Assembly: GCA_019925105.1 (NCBI GenBank)
Contig: JAHGAU010000040.1
Location: 248,001-312,000, forward strand
Source: Niebla homalea
Lineage: Eukaryota > Ascomycota > Lecanoromycetes > Lecanorales > Ramalinaceae
Reading direction: 5' to 3'
DNA length: 64,000 bases
A model generated the notes under the pieces. The model was not told the origin of the DNA and did no database searches. It worked only from the letters and a program-made list of their open reading frames with translations. This document shows positions 1 to 10,090 of the stretch, piece by piece. Both the position numbers and the translations under genes were made by a program. The first letter of the stretch is position 1. Each line of letters starts with the position of its first letter.

Positions 1-2323
1 GCAAGTTGTTCAGCCCGTCTTGATTTGATGACTGATCATGATTAGATGGAGATGTGTTTCGAGCATCGTCATTGGCGGGCGAACCTCCATTTTCGCCGGA
101 AGAGCTGCCAAAGCCGACAGTAGTGCCATCGTTGTTGTTAGAAGCTGGGCTCTTTTCTACCGTAGGCAAGTTCTCAATCAGGCTGCTGTCAGACACTTGT
201 GAGCTACCCTGTGCTGGGGTCCCGCTTCCCGCAGGCGCATCATTGCTTTTTGATGAATCATTGCTATCTGGGCTGTTAGTCCCCGGATCTGAGCCATCAG
301 AGGCAGTCTCGGGGATGAAATGATCCATGGATCCTGAAGCCTGCTGCAGAGGTGAGGCCACAACTGGAAGACCTCCAACACTTGCAATAGTCTGCGCAGC
401 GGGCGCTGGCGCATTATTGTTAGGTATCAGTGATGGTCTATAAGCTGCTTGGTCGGTGCTTTCACCCAATTCAGCGGTCGGGTCGGATATCTGTGGGGTC
501 GTCTCGATGTGTCCTATTTGAGCCAACTGATCAATTTTTGTGTAAGATTTGTCTTTCATTGTAGATATAGGGGCTAGCGTGGGAGCTTGAGGAGCTACCT
601 CTTGCGACTCTTGTTCGTTTGGCGCCGCTGGAGGCTCAGACGCGGTCTTGGGGTTTGAAACGGGTACAGAAACAGACCTTGTCTCAGCGGGTAGTGCGTC
701 ATGGGCTTCCACTGGTGCTGCCATTACGTTGGTAGCCGTAAGAGCTCGAGGTGGATCGACACCGGTGAACAGGTTAGCTGTACAGCTTGCCCACGCAGGG
801 TCGATGTCGAGAACCTTGGAAGGGAAAGCGAGAATGGGTCTGTAAGGATGGCCAGGCTCTGGCTTATACCACTGATCGTACATGATGCTTTTGGGTGGAC
901 ATGGTAGGTTTGCAAAATTATATTCCGAAGGTGTAAAATAGGTCGCGGCAAGAATATCGATCAAGGGACCAGCATAGGTGGAAAGCTCCCCAGGAGCAAA
1001 CGAAAGCAAAGTGGATGTTACTACGTTGGAAGACCCCAAAAAGCCGCAGTCGTCTGTCGCAGCGAGGCTGTAAAAATCTGCATATATTGATGGGGAAGTG
1101 CTGTTGACAATGTTAGCAGCATCATTGAACGAGACCAGAAGCCAAAAATGTCTTACAATGTATGCCCATTATATACGACAGTGCTCACATGTGAGCCATT
1201 AGTGGGCAGGGAAGGGGCTTCTGTGGTGGGAGGATTCCTGTGACTCTCATTGCGACCTGCGCGCGGGCGTATGCGCCTGATGGGAATGACGTTCGCATGT
1301 GCAGTTACTGACGGTTGAACAGATGGGGGCGGAGTGATGCCCGGAAATGTAGTCGTGGCGATGGATGTATCTGTATGTACCATGCCACGCCCGGGAGTAA
1401 TTGATACCGGAGGTCCTTCCTGGTGGATCCCATCAGCCTGGGTTACCGCATCCCACGGGTTACGCAGAGCTAGTCACAATCAGCGGTCTAGCCTTCGTCG
1501 CTTCTAGGGATCAAGGCATTCTCGAACTCATACGCAGCTTGAATGAAATGCCATTGACGGAAGTGTAGACTGCAGTTGTCAAGATTGAGTCGTGCTCATC
1601 AGTATCCACTGTAGTGACCCCCCAATAGGTCATAGCTCCTTTCGTCGTTGCACCATCAAGCAGTGGTGACACGTTGGTCCCGACGATACTCAGACAATCG
1701 GTATCTGCATTGGGCGATTCCCAGTAATACACATCGACATTTGGTCCTCCGATGCCGCAATTCCCGCAGCAATTGCCATAGATCGGATCATGGTATGCTT
1801 GAATCTTTGGATCCAATCGAAGAGCCTCATCACGCGCTATCGTACACGCTGGTGCGCGCATCCAGCTTCGTATGGTTGACCAGTGATCGACCAGGGAAGG
1901 ACTCGGCTTTGGACTCTCGGTACATGTCAAGTCCCACTGCGGTCCAGTCGTGAAGCATGAATCTTCCAGCAATCTCGGCATCGTCTCGTTAAAGAAGCCC
2001 AAGACCGCTGCACTTCTATTGCCGTGGCAAGTCGAGTCCCATAACACGCATTCCTGAGTCTCGTTGATGGTTACAGGCACATATGGAATGCTTGGATAGC
2101 TTGTCGGTCTGCTGTTGAGGGCCTTGGCCATGTGTGAATCCGGAACTAGTAGCTGTCGTAACTCCAGGCCCGGTGTGATCCTGGCCCTATGAGTATCAAT
2201 CGAGGGTGTTGGTCTGTCATAGACATCGTATGTTCTCGGGGCGAAGCCTGCGACCTGTCCAAATACCCGATGATTGCCAGTCTCGAGGAGAATTAGAGCG
2301 ATCAGGCTGGCGGAGAGGATCAT
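1..2323 (-). CDS. large secreted cell-surface protein, paralogue of the gene at 35134-38862 (C-terminus beyond window)
   Basis: Three exons on the minus strand: 2323-1534, 1469-1157, and 1100 to beyond base 1. Introns are 64 nt (GTATGA..TAG) and 56 nt (GTAAGA..CTAAC..CAG). All phases agree and the third exon is open to the edge, giving at least 734 residues. The N-terminus has a hydrophobic secretion signal (MILSASLIALILL). A Cys-rich part follows (NCCGNCGIGG, then VDVYYWES), then a second domain ending LDIDPAWASC and VDPPRAL. After that comes a long Ser/Asn/Pro/Gly-rich low-complexity tail. CGNC..VDVYYWES and YRPIL..LDIDPAWASC..DPPRAL match CGQC..VQVYFWPT and YNPVI..LDYDPKWAAC..DPPRAL in the gene at 35-39 kb, so the two are paralogues. 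I infer a wall-associated or adhesin-like role by architecture only; no enzymatic motif is visible. The missing C-terminus may carry the same beta-repeat modules and GPI signal as the paralogue. Confidence 0.72.
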
Positions 2324-4700
2324 GCTTCACTCAATTGCATTAGGCGCACACAGCAAGGAATCAAGCTAATGGTCTAATGCTATAGCACGCACTTTGGCGA
2401 GCAGGTAAATGGAAGATGGACAAGTCAAGGAAGCGTCCATTAGGCTGCCAAAGAAAGCCTCCTCCGATAGTAGGCCCATATTCCGGCATTCAATGTGATG
2501 ATCAAGTCCCCAGAAACCGCCAGCAGTAGAGGCCAAAACACAATATGTGATGCAGCGATAGCGCTCGTTCTCCCATTTTATGTGTTCAGCTCGACTTGAC
2601 CTGAGCGCTACTCGGTAAGAACAGAAGGAGTCAATGCTTGCCCAGGCAGTGGAATGCATTGCGTAATGATGAGTTTCCTGGTCAAGCATCGGATGAAATG
2701 GAATTGGAGGAGCAAACAAAGATCGAAGGTGAAACTTGTTTAGGCGCTCTGCAGGCTAGAACTATACCCGAGCCCGGGGATTTGTACGCCTGTGGGGGCG
2801 GGATTGTGGGGAACCCGAATTATCTCCACTCAATCTCTTCCACCATGAACTTTCATCCATTGTCATTACTCTCAGAGCGTCATGCTAGCCAGTCAAGCTA
2901 TCAATTGACTTTGGAAGTTTGGATTGCGCCTGCGGGGAATTATGATGCGGCTCGTGGGCTTTGAAGCCAATGTGCAAGCGGTTTCCAGAACAACTAACAA
3001 CCAGTATCATTAGGAGTTGTAGGTACTTCAGACAAAATTACCTTACCATCCGATTCCTAGCCCCGGCCATCGTCACCGTCAATTCAGAGATCAGGCTATC
3101 AAGTATGCAGCAGAGACGTCCATGATTCCTGGCTCCTGTGGACTTATGACATGGGGACTCCACTCGTCCTGAAGATGGGACTGTTTTACAATCTCTGGGG
3201 GCCATTTTCACTGGTGCCGTACTATGTACAACAATACGCAAAGGCCAAGAAGCGCAGCTATTTTAAGCGATGATGGCTCATCTTGCCTCCTTCCATTTCC
3301 CAGAGCTACTTACGCGAGTTTTGACTAGGGCAACTTTCAACGATCAGAGCGCCGGACACTCGTTCTTTTCTTGCATTGCATCGATGGGCTTACATGATCC
3401 GAGTCGCAGAAGGAGACTTGTCTGACGCCATTTCATTCGGACAAGCGCTGGAGATATGAATACTGGAGTCCTATGTAGACGGTGTCTTCCCTTGACAACA
3501 CATTTGGAAGCAATTCTATGTTTTGGCTCGATCTCTTCGGCTCCTTGCATTGATGTTATAGATGCTTCACATACAATATGCGTTGGTAATGCCCTTCAAC
3601 GGGTGCAGAGTGCGAGCCTCGACGATGGTCATCTTGCGGCGGCTTCGAATCCGTCTCTCTTGACGCTGGTACTCCCAGCTTATCTCGTGATGGCTGCCAA
3701 TGATCTTTCAGGGTGATTCTGTGGCCAAAGCTGCCTTTTGTATCAGAACTTCAACTAGGGGCCTCGGGAATTTCACAACAATCCACCTCAACTATGAGCC
3801 TCATCACAAATTAATATGCTCGATTAGTCCGGAATTTTGGGACTACCTATTGTACCATATCTTTGCTGCTTCCTCCGAGTAGAACAAATCTGGTGCACAT
3901 CTGACCTTGCAAATCCGTCCAAAAATTAAGAGGACGTCTGTAACCGCTTTCATAGAGTGGGGGAGCAAAGTCCTAGGCACAAGAAAGATGTTATTGATGG
4001 AAGAAGTACTCTACCCACTTGTTTGCTGTAGAAGCACACAAAGTAGCGCATCAAACCTGCATGGCTCTCCAACTCCCATTCAAATTACGAGATCGATCAA
4101 CGCACGGACACAAAATTCGATTATCCATCTTCCACGAAGCGCGAGACGAACAACCAGAATACCAATGCAGCCTCGCACTGTCCGTCAAGAAACGAGGTGA
4201 CCCAAAAGACATGCTTCACGAAGAACTCGCAAAGAAGAATACACCAAGTCGAGACACGAAACAGAACCTTACTTAAACAGCGCGGACCTGTTCTGATTGA
4301 TAAACAATACGGAAGGGGACTGTAGCAATAGATAATGTAGGCTCTATAATGCGAGTCTATTGTCCTGGGAAGATTCGAAGATAGTCACTAGTTTGGCCCC
4401 CATGGATGTCGGCCTTACGGACAAGAGAGGCTGCAACCTTCCACTAAGTTCGCCCCACAAGCCATCAAACTTACTGCTCGGAGCACGGTTGTGATGAGTC
4501 ACAGTTGCATTCCAGTGTAAAGAGACCCGAGCTCGCGGAGAGCACGAATCATACTCACCAATCAAAATCCCGTCAAGTTCTACATATTGTGGAAATCGAT
4601 CAGCGTCCTTCGATACGCTGCTGAGCCATCACGATTACTTCCCACTCTATAAGCAAACCAATTGCGCAGTGATTGCAATGTCATCATCAACTATCCCATC
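2324..4700. other. gene-poor stretch, nothing recognised
   Basis: Only short open frames without recognisable domains. The longest (minus, about 2366-2719; plus, about 4019-4276) show no motif, splice signals or start context that I can defend. The first 100-200 bases next to 2323 should hold the promoter of the minus-strand surface-protein gene, but no TATA box stands out. Confidence 0.4.
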
Positions 4701-4708
4701 ATAGGATC

Positions 4709-4718
4709 TTATAAAACC
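4709..4718 (+). promoter_or_regulatory. TATA-like box before the Hub1-like gene
   Basis: TTATAAAACC lies 34 bp upstream of the ATG at 4752. It is the only clear TATA-type element near this gene. Assignment is by motif and spacing only. Confidence 0.4.
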
Positions 4719-4751
4719 GGCAGGTGAAGACAATCAACCAACGCCAGCGAG

Positions 4752-4997
4752 ATGCCCGAGCAAACGTTCCACGTCATCATCAATAACCGGCTCGGAACTC
4801 GAGCGGACATCATCTGCTCTCCTCTCGATACAGTCGGGGACTTCAAGAAGGTTGCTGCATTATACATCGGCCAGCGGGCTGGGTCGATCATGCTGAAAAA
4901 GCAGGGGGGAAAGGCCATGAAGGATCAATTGACGCTCGAGGATTATGAGGTCAGCAATGGGTCGTCGCTGGATTTTGAGCTAGATACGGGCGAGTAA
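4752..4997 (+). CDS. Hub1/UBL5-type ubiquitin-like protein, divergent
   Basis: Intronless 81-residue protein. The segments NNRLGTRADI, DTVGDFKK, GQRAGSIMLKK and LTLEDYEVSNGSSLDFEL follow the whole length of the Hub1/UBL5 fold (NDRLG..., DTIGDLKK, GTR..KIVLKK, DYEIHDGMNLEL). Hub1 is a non-classical ubiquitin-like modifier that binds spliceosomal HIND elements non-covalently and influences splice-site choice. Family members end in a double tyrosine plus one residue. This copy ends FELDTGE, so the YY is missing, and the usual KKWYTIFKDH segment reads KKQGGKAMKDQ. It may be a second, diverged copy rather than the main Hub1, which would have to be elsewhere in the genome. The ATG is the first in frame and sits behind a TATA-like box. 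Confidence 0.75.
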   Translation: MPEQTFHVIINNRLGTRADIICSPLDTVGDFKKVAALYIGQRAGSIMLKKQGGKAMKDQLTLEDYEVSNGSSLDFELDTGE

Positions 4998-5148
4998 AAG
5001 GCCAGTATCACACGCTGGCATTTGCGGGCTCCGCGAGAAGGCGCGACCATGCCGCAAGCTTGCTGCGAGGGGCAATGTATGCCTGAAATGCGCCCATACA
5101 TGAAGCCACTCTCCAACAATGTGAACTGCTGCTGGCCACGAAAGTAGC

Positions 5149-6464
5149 ATGACCGCTCCAGCCTCGATTGCTATTACGAATACCATGCGCCCGCCACCGT
5201 CAGCCCACCCACTCCCTCATCCTCCCGCTTTTCAATGCAACGACCGATTCTCCGTCACAGACCTTACCACCGACACTATCTCCCACTGGGATCTCCACCG
5301 CCTTACTCTCTCAACTAATCCACTCCCTCTCATCCCTTACCGACGCTCTCGAAACCATCGCCATCACCCTCCGAGGCACAGCGCACACAGACTACATTTT
5401 CCTCCGCGATTGCCTCACAGAATACCACACCACCTCCACCACAGAATTCCTCACCATAACATAGCCATTCCTCGCCTTCCTCGCCTTGGACCTCCCGACT
5501 CTATTTCCTTCACCCACAGCGTCCGTTTGACCACTTCCCACGGGGGATCCAGCGAGATCGTTCTCAGCAAACGCCAGATCGCCTGCCTCGTCCTCCACCA
5601 ATTCTTCTGCACCCTACCCTCCCCCCATTGGATGGCCCAGGACGACGGCAGCCCCGATTTCCACATCTGGTACACCTCATCGCCACCGCACCCCCAGGCC
5701 GTGCGCGCCTACCTGTTCTCGCTCTTCCGCTACTTCGATGACTTACCCACAACGCTGGCCGCCGGACGTGGTCGGGGGAACTCAGGGTCCCTCGTCTTCT
5801 CGCTCCGTGAGCTACCACCGCCTGATGGACACATTGTCACCGACGAGACTCTCATCAACCACACGTTCGCGTCGGTCGAAGTCATCGTCGACCCAGACCC
5901 TAGCTCCCACTCCGCACAAGAGCAGTTGCCCGGGTTGGAGGTGGGAGGCGCGGCCATCGTCATCTCCGCCAACAAGGACATCGGCTTCGGCCGCACCGCC
6001 AGTCAGGAGGAAATGATTGTGGGTTGCTCGCCGGAGCTGCGCCCCGCCACTTTGCTGTGTCCCGCTGTGGTCGCTGAGGAAGTGTTGGTCGTCGGCAGCG
6101 CGCGGGCGGTGGCGCGGATGGAGGGGTACGGTCGTGACGCCAAGCTCGTGGGATTCTTTGATGATGATGATGTGGAAGGCGATAAATGAAGGCATATACG
6201 GCCTTCTACGCGGGAAAGGACGATCACGGCGAGAGATTCGGTGTGGTCGTTAGTAGTCTGTGGGGTTGTGGGCGTTTTGGAGGGGATCGGTACGTCAAGA
6301 TCGTTGTGCAGTGGATCGTCGCGTCGATGGCGGGGGTGGCCCTGAGGTTCGTGGTGTGGGGCGAGGAGCAGAGATGCTTTGCGGAGCAAGTGCGGGAGGT
6401 TGTGGGTTTGAGCGGAAGCACGCATGGACTGCAGGGAAAGTCTTCAGCGTGTCGAAGGGGCTAA
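5149..6464 (+). pseudogene. poly(ADP-ribose) glycohydrolase (PARG) homologue, decayed
   Basis: PARG cleaves poly(ADP-ribose) chains from proteins. Landmarks appear in order but in different frames. Frame of 5149: CNDRFSVTDL and ISHWDL near 5250-5295. Next frame: ALLSQLI, LTDALETIAI, then LALDLPTLFP near 5300-5510, crossed by a TAG at 5462-5464. Back in the first frame: SKRQIACLVLHQFFCTL, FRYFDDL, and the signature region ANKDIGFG..SQEE near 5970-6012 followed by CSPEL. Then a third frame from 6186: KAYTAFYAG, WGCGRFGGD, VQWIVAS. PARG normally has GGG a few residues before QEE; here it is GFG, while QEE survives. No GT lies in 5281-5465 to allow an intron around the TAG. Three frame changes plus a stop make a functional product unlikely. 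The continuous 346-codon frame through this region (5149-6189) is partly out-of-frame translation, kept open by GC-rich sequence. Sequencing error cannot be excluded for any single lesion. Confidence 0.7.
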
Positions 6465-7061
6465 GGTCAAAGGATGACGCTGCCAGAAACGCTTTCAGAA
6501 GCATTGCCCATAGCGTTCGTTGACGCTATATTCCTCTGAAACTTACGTCTCATCAATCTTGGTCCCACCAAAAGGGCCTGTCTGTTGCCACCTAATTAGC
6601 CCCGAAAAGCTATCTCTAGACCCAGTGAATCGGCTTGCGTGGTGATAGCCCAGTCGGCTTTAGCATGCCGAAAAAGGCACGCGGCGGCAATACAAGTCAA
6701 CCACCGAGAGGCTTTCTCCGCCACGTTTTTGGGGGTTTCAACATCATCCCAGATCTTTCTGATATCAAGTCTTTTGAGTTTTTACCAGAATTGCCCTTCA
6801 ATCAGAGTTTGAAAGTCGGAAAATTCCTCCTGTAATCGCGTCTGTCCTTCAACGTGTTTGGAAGCCATGGATAGGTACCGGGATATGTACCTTCCCTGGC
6901 TTCAAACGCCGACACACGCCGAGAGGCCAATCACGTTTCCGTCTGCTATATGTTGTTGCAGACGAGCGGCAATGCACCAGCATGACATCACTGTTGCCTG
7001 CTTGCCTGCATGACTGCCTGCTTCTTCAGTCGTTCACGACGATCTGTACAAATTGCATATC
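6465..7061. other. intergenic, nothing recognised
   Basis: About 600 bases between the PARG relic and the lipase. A 66-codon plus-strand frame at 6635-6835 has no recognisable features. The lipase promoter must lie here, but no clear TATA or CCAAT arrangement was found. Confidence 0.35.
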
Positions 7062-8267
7062 ATGTGCCTCCGTTTCCTCTTCTCAATATTGGCCTTTCAC
7101 ATAGCGAGCGCAATGGCACAAGCAGAACAGTCTAGCGATGTTTCACCGGCTGCAGCCTACGAAGCGACCGTGTGGGCCAACGGACCAGTCGATTCAAACC
7201 CATTCTACAATGCCCCAACGGATTCCTCGAAAGCCCCTCCCGGGACCCTCTTGAAGGTGGAAGCCAATACTAATGCCTCCCATTATTCCTTGGCTCCAGG
7301 GATCGCCATCTCCCGCATCATGTACCAGACTGAAAGGTTTGCCGGCGGGAGCTCGCTGGCTGGCGAATCGGTCCCCGCCTCAGCCTACATACTCTGGCCC
7401 TACCGGGCACGTAAGCTACCAGACGGCTCTCGCCCCGGCGTTGTTTGGGCTCATGGAACGCATGGTCTCTTTGGGAACTGTGCGCCTTCCAATGTGAAGA
7501 CACTGTGGGAGCATTTTGCGGCGCCGTATCCCTTGGCTCTACAAGGTTACGTGGCAGTGGCGCCGGACTACGCCGGTCATGGAGTGACCAAAACTTCGGA
7601 CGGCAAGCCAATCGTCAATCAGTACATTGCCAATCCAGCTGCTGCGAATGACATCTTCTACGCCTTCCAAGCGGCTCGGTCGGCGTTCAAGGAGCTGTCA
7701 GCCCAATTCGTCGTCATGGGCCATTCGCAAGGTGGCGGGGCCGCATGGAGCGCCGAGCAGAGGCAGGCGTTGAAGCCGGTAGACGGCTACCTCGGAGCGG
7801 TTGCGCTCTCGCCCGTCACGAATGTCCTGGATCTCCCGGATACTGGCAACCCGCTGATACCCATCCTTGCAGCGTTTATGACTCCAGTCATCAAGGACCT
7901 GTACCCCGAATTCGACCCGACCAGTGTGTTCACTGACGAAGGCTGGGAACACTGGCAGCAGTACGAGCAGTCCCAAGGCTGCAACCCGGTGGCTGTCGAG
8001 CTCTTGACCGGGTTTCAGCTGGTGAAGCACGATTGGATGTCCAACAAATTCGTCCAGGAGTACGTGGCTCAGACTGCCAACGGGGGCCCCGCAATCGGTG
8101 GGCCATTGCTGGTCATTCAGGGGGAGGCAGACCCAAACTTGAACGTCACCACCACGGGCAAAGCTGTCGATCGGCTCGTCAAGAATTTTCCACAGGCAGC
8201 CGTGCAATACCTGACCTTGCCCGGTGTGACGCACACACCTAGCCTCTACACATTGCAGCAGGTTTGA
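7062..8267 (+). CDS. secreted fungal lipase (LIP family alpha/beta hydrolase), C-terminally shortened by an in-frame TGA
   Basis: 401 residues from ATG 7062 to TGA 8265-8267. A signal peptide covers about residues 1-19 (MCLRFLFSILAF..AMA). The alpha/beta-hydrolase core carries the nucleophile elbow GHSQGG (Ser222), Asp357 in QGEADPN and His391 in GVTHTP, so the triad is complete. It resembles the secretory lipase family (LIP; PF03583), which hydrolyses triacylglycerols outside the cell and is about 450 residues long. Here the frame reads on after the TGA for 51 more codons (LKWIEDRFSGQ ...) to a TGA at 8418-8420. This restores the usual length and looks like genuine C-terminal helix sequence. 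The TGA therefore probably replaces a Trp codon (TGG). The shortened enzyme may fold or not. Stop readthrough is possible, but the next base is T, not the favoured C. Single exon. Confidence 0.8.
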   Translation: MCLRFLFSILAFHIASAMAQAEQSSDVSPAAAYEATVWANGPVDSNPFYNAPTDSSKAPPGTLLKVEANTNASHYSLAPGIAISRIMYQTERFAGGSSLAGESVPASAYILWPYRARKLPDGSRPGVVWAHGTHGLFGNCAPSNVKTLWEHFAAPYPLALQGYVAVAPDYAGHGVTKTSDGKPIVNQYIANPAAANDIFYAFQAARSAFKELSAQFVVMGHSQGGGAAWSAEQRQALKPVDGYLGAVALSPVTNVLDLPDTGNPLIPILAAFMTPVIKDLYPEFDPTSVFTDEGWEHWQQYEQSQGCNPVAVELLTGFQLVKHDWMSNKFVQEYVAQTANGGPAIGGPLLVIQGEADPNLNVTTTGKAVDRLVKNFPQAAVQYLTLPGVTHTPSLYTLQQV

Positions 8268-8468
8268 TTGAAGTGGATCGAGGACAGGTTCAGTGGCCAG
8301 GCTGTAAAGTCCGGGTTTCAAGTTTCCGAGGCTGCTAAAACCCCTCGACCCATCTCATCTTACGCATCTGATGGTGATTGGATCATTACGACTGCAAGCG
8401 AGTCTTTCCAATTGGTCTGAGCCGCTCATGATCGAGCCCGGGTAGCCGTCCACCTCGGATCAGATAGA

Positions 8469-9305
8469 TTACTGGCTACAACTGTCGATTGCCTCAAGCT
8501 TTTCAACGCTCATGCCTGCGTCCAACAGTTCAAATAATGATACATCCTTACCGTAGGTGGTGAAGAGCCAATTGCGGAGCTGTGCCGCAATCATGCTGTC
8601 AAGTACGTACTGCGTTATGGGTCTTGCCACATCGATATCATCCTTCGACACATACAATATCTGCGCCAATTTCTGCACAATGCGCTCGCTCGGGCTTGCG
8701 TTGTCGCTCCTGGTCTCCTGCGTTTTCGTCTGCGCCGCCACTGCGGTCTGCTCGGCGATGACGCCCTTTGCGTGCAGCAGGTGCGAGAAGCGTGCATCCT
8801 CATACCACGTCATCTCTTCCAGCGGATACTTGGCGCTCAGCTTTTCCAGGCCAACGGCATCGATCCCAGCAAGCAGCTGAGCACCACACAATGGGTCGTA
8901 CCCGCTTTCGGGATCGGTGAGCGCGGGCTTCGGGGTCAAGATGGCTGCCTCGCAGTATCTCAAGAAGTCGTAGTCCTCGGTCCCATACATGCCGTTGCGG
9001 GTCAGGGTATCCTCGGTCGTGCTGATGCGTCTCCCCGTGCCGGCGTCGAAGATGTGGCTGAGATCCAGGGACGTTGCGGGGAGTCCGAGGCTCCATCGGT
9101 AACCGGCAAAGGCGTCCATGAACGCGCATGTCGCCAGGTAATTGCTCTGAGCGAGGGGGCCGAAGATGGCGTTCCAGGAGCTCCACATGAGGAAGAAGTC
9201 TAGGGGTTCGTCCCTCATTGCGTTGTGCAGATTGATGGTCCCATTGACACGAGGTTTGATCACCGCTTGGAACATCTCGTGCGATATATTCTCGAACATG
9301 CCATC
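8469..9305 (-). pseudogene. 3' fragment of a highly reducing polyketide synthase (end of KR plus ACP)
   Basis: A 278-codon exon begins after a convincing intron acceptor (GCTAAC .. CACAG at 9330-9306) and runs to the stop at 8469. It starts with the end of a ketoreductase domain: DGMFENISHEMF, VNGTINLHNAM, LDFFLMWSSW, and the QSNYLATCAFMDAFAGYR region with the KR tyrosine. After a linker comes an acyl carrier domain with YVLDSMIAAQLRNWL, whose Ser in DSM is the phosphopantetheine site, then LFELLDAGMSVEKL. Reducing polyketide synthases run KS-AT-DH-(MT)-ER-KR-ACP over about 2,300 residues. Nothing upstream on this strand matches the missing 2,000 residues, so this is a truncated relic. Its own exon has no stops. 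A Zn2Cys6 regulator of the AflR type lies 0.8 kb upstream, as is usual in polyketide clusters. Confidence 0.72.
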
Positions 9306-9396
9306 CTGTGTCCCAACGATGTTAGCCTTCAGGAGATGGGGAGTTGCAGGGCTTTTCCTTCTCGGTGGAGTGTAGATCTTCAAGATATGTTGGTGA

Positions 9397-10035
9397 CTAA
9401 ACACAAAGTACTGAAGACGTACAGGACTTGCATCGCAAGCTGTGTACGATACAGCACGGTGTGGTACTCGACGGAAGACGTGACTTGTAAGTCAATGTCT
9501 GAAGAAGTCCAAAGAAAGAAGTCAAAGCCCAGATTATTGCAGGGGACATCGCAGCAGCCACCTGTGGGAATCTGATTGAAATAGACCTTGGCATCATTGT
9601 GATGTCTCTAATTGTATCGAGGCCTGTGCTTGCAACAACAGTCCCTGAGAAACTCTTTGCAAGGATCGGCTCTTCATGGAACAAATACGTCTCTAAAGGG
9701 TCTCGAGGGCGTTCTACCATGAGTGTTCTCAAAAGTTTCCGAAGAGCGCCAGACACTCCTCCCACTTTGCCAAGCTTTACAGAGTCGCAGATACAGCTCG
9801 CGGACAGGAAGAAGACCCCGCGTGATCCTAGAGCGGATGGTGTGGACACTAGCCGGGGGGTCAGAGGTATCTTCAAACGCCGTGTAAACGCTTTTACCGT
9901 ATGCGCCGGTTGCTGTCTAATGAGAACTCGATCGTAGATGGGGTGTAGATCGCGTGTGGAGTACTCCGAATTCAATGCCAGGCTCTCTTCGCATCCTTTC
10001 TGGCGAGTCAGATAGGATATTGATACTTTGAGCAT
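9397..10035 (-). CDS. open reading frame of unknown nature between PKS relic and regulator
   Basis: ATG-initiated frame of 212 codons on the minus strand, between the PKS fragment and the regulator. I do not recognise it. It has no clear membrane segment or signal peptide. It could be a remnant of the missing polyketide synthase, a small independent gene, or chance. Its 3' end stops 92 bases before the intron acceptor that opens the PKS fragment. Confidence 0.2.
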   Translation of the reverse strand: MLKVSISYLTRQKGCEESLALNSEYSTRDLHPIYDRVLIRQQPAHTVKAFTRRLKIPLTPRLVSTPSALGSRGVFFLSASCICDSVKLGKVGGVSGALRKLLRTLMVERPRDPLETYLFHEEPILAKSFSGTVVASTGLDTIRDITMMPRSISIRFPQVAAAMSPAIIWALTSFFGLLQTLTYKSRLPSSTTPCCIVHSLRCKSCTSSVLCV

Positions 10036-10090
10036 GTGCCCTTCATAGCAGCACCCTTTAGATCACCTTGCTGTGGATTCGGCATTTGTT

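Noticed and set aside
2366..2719. Minus-strand frame of 117 codons
   Set aside because: No recognisable domain, weak start and no supporting splice signals.
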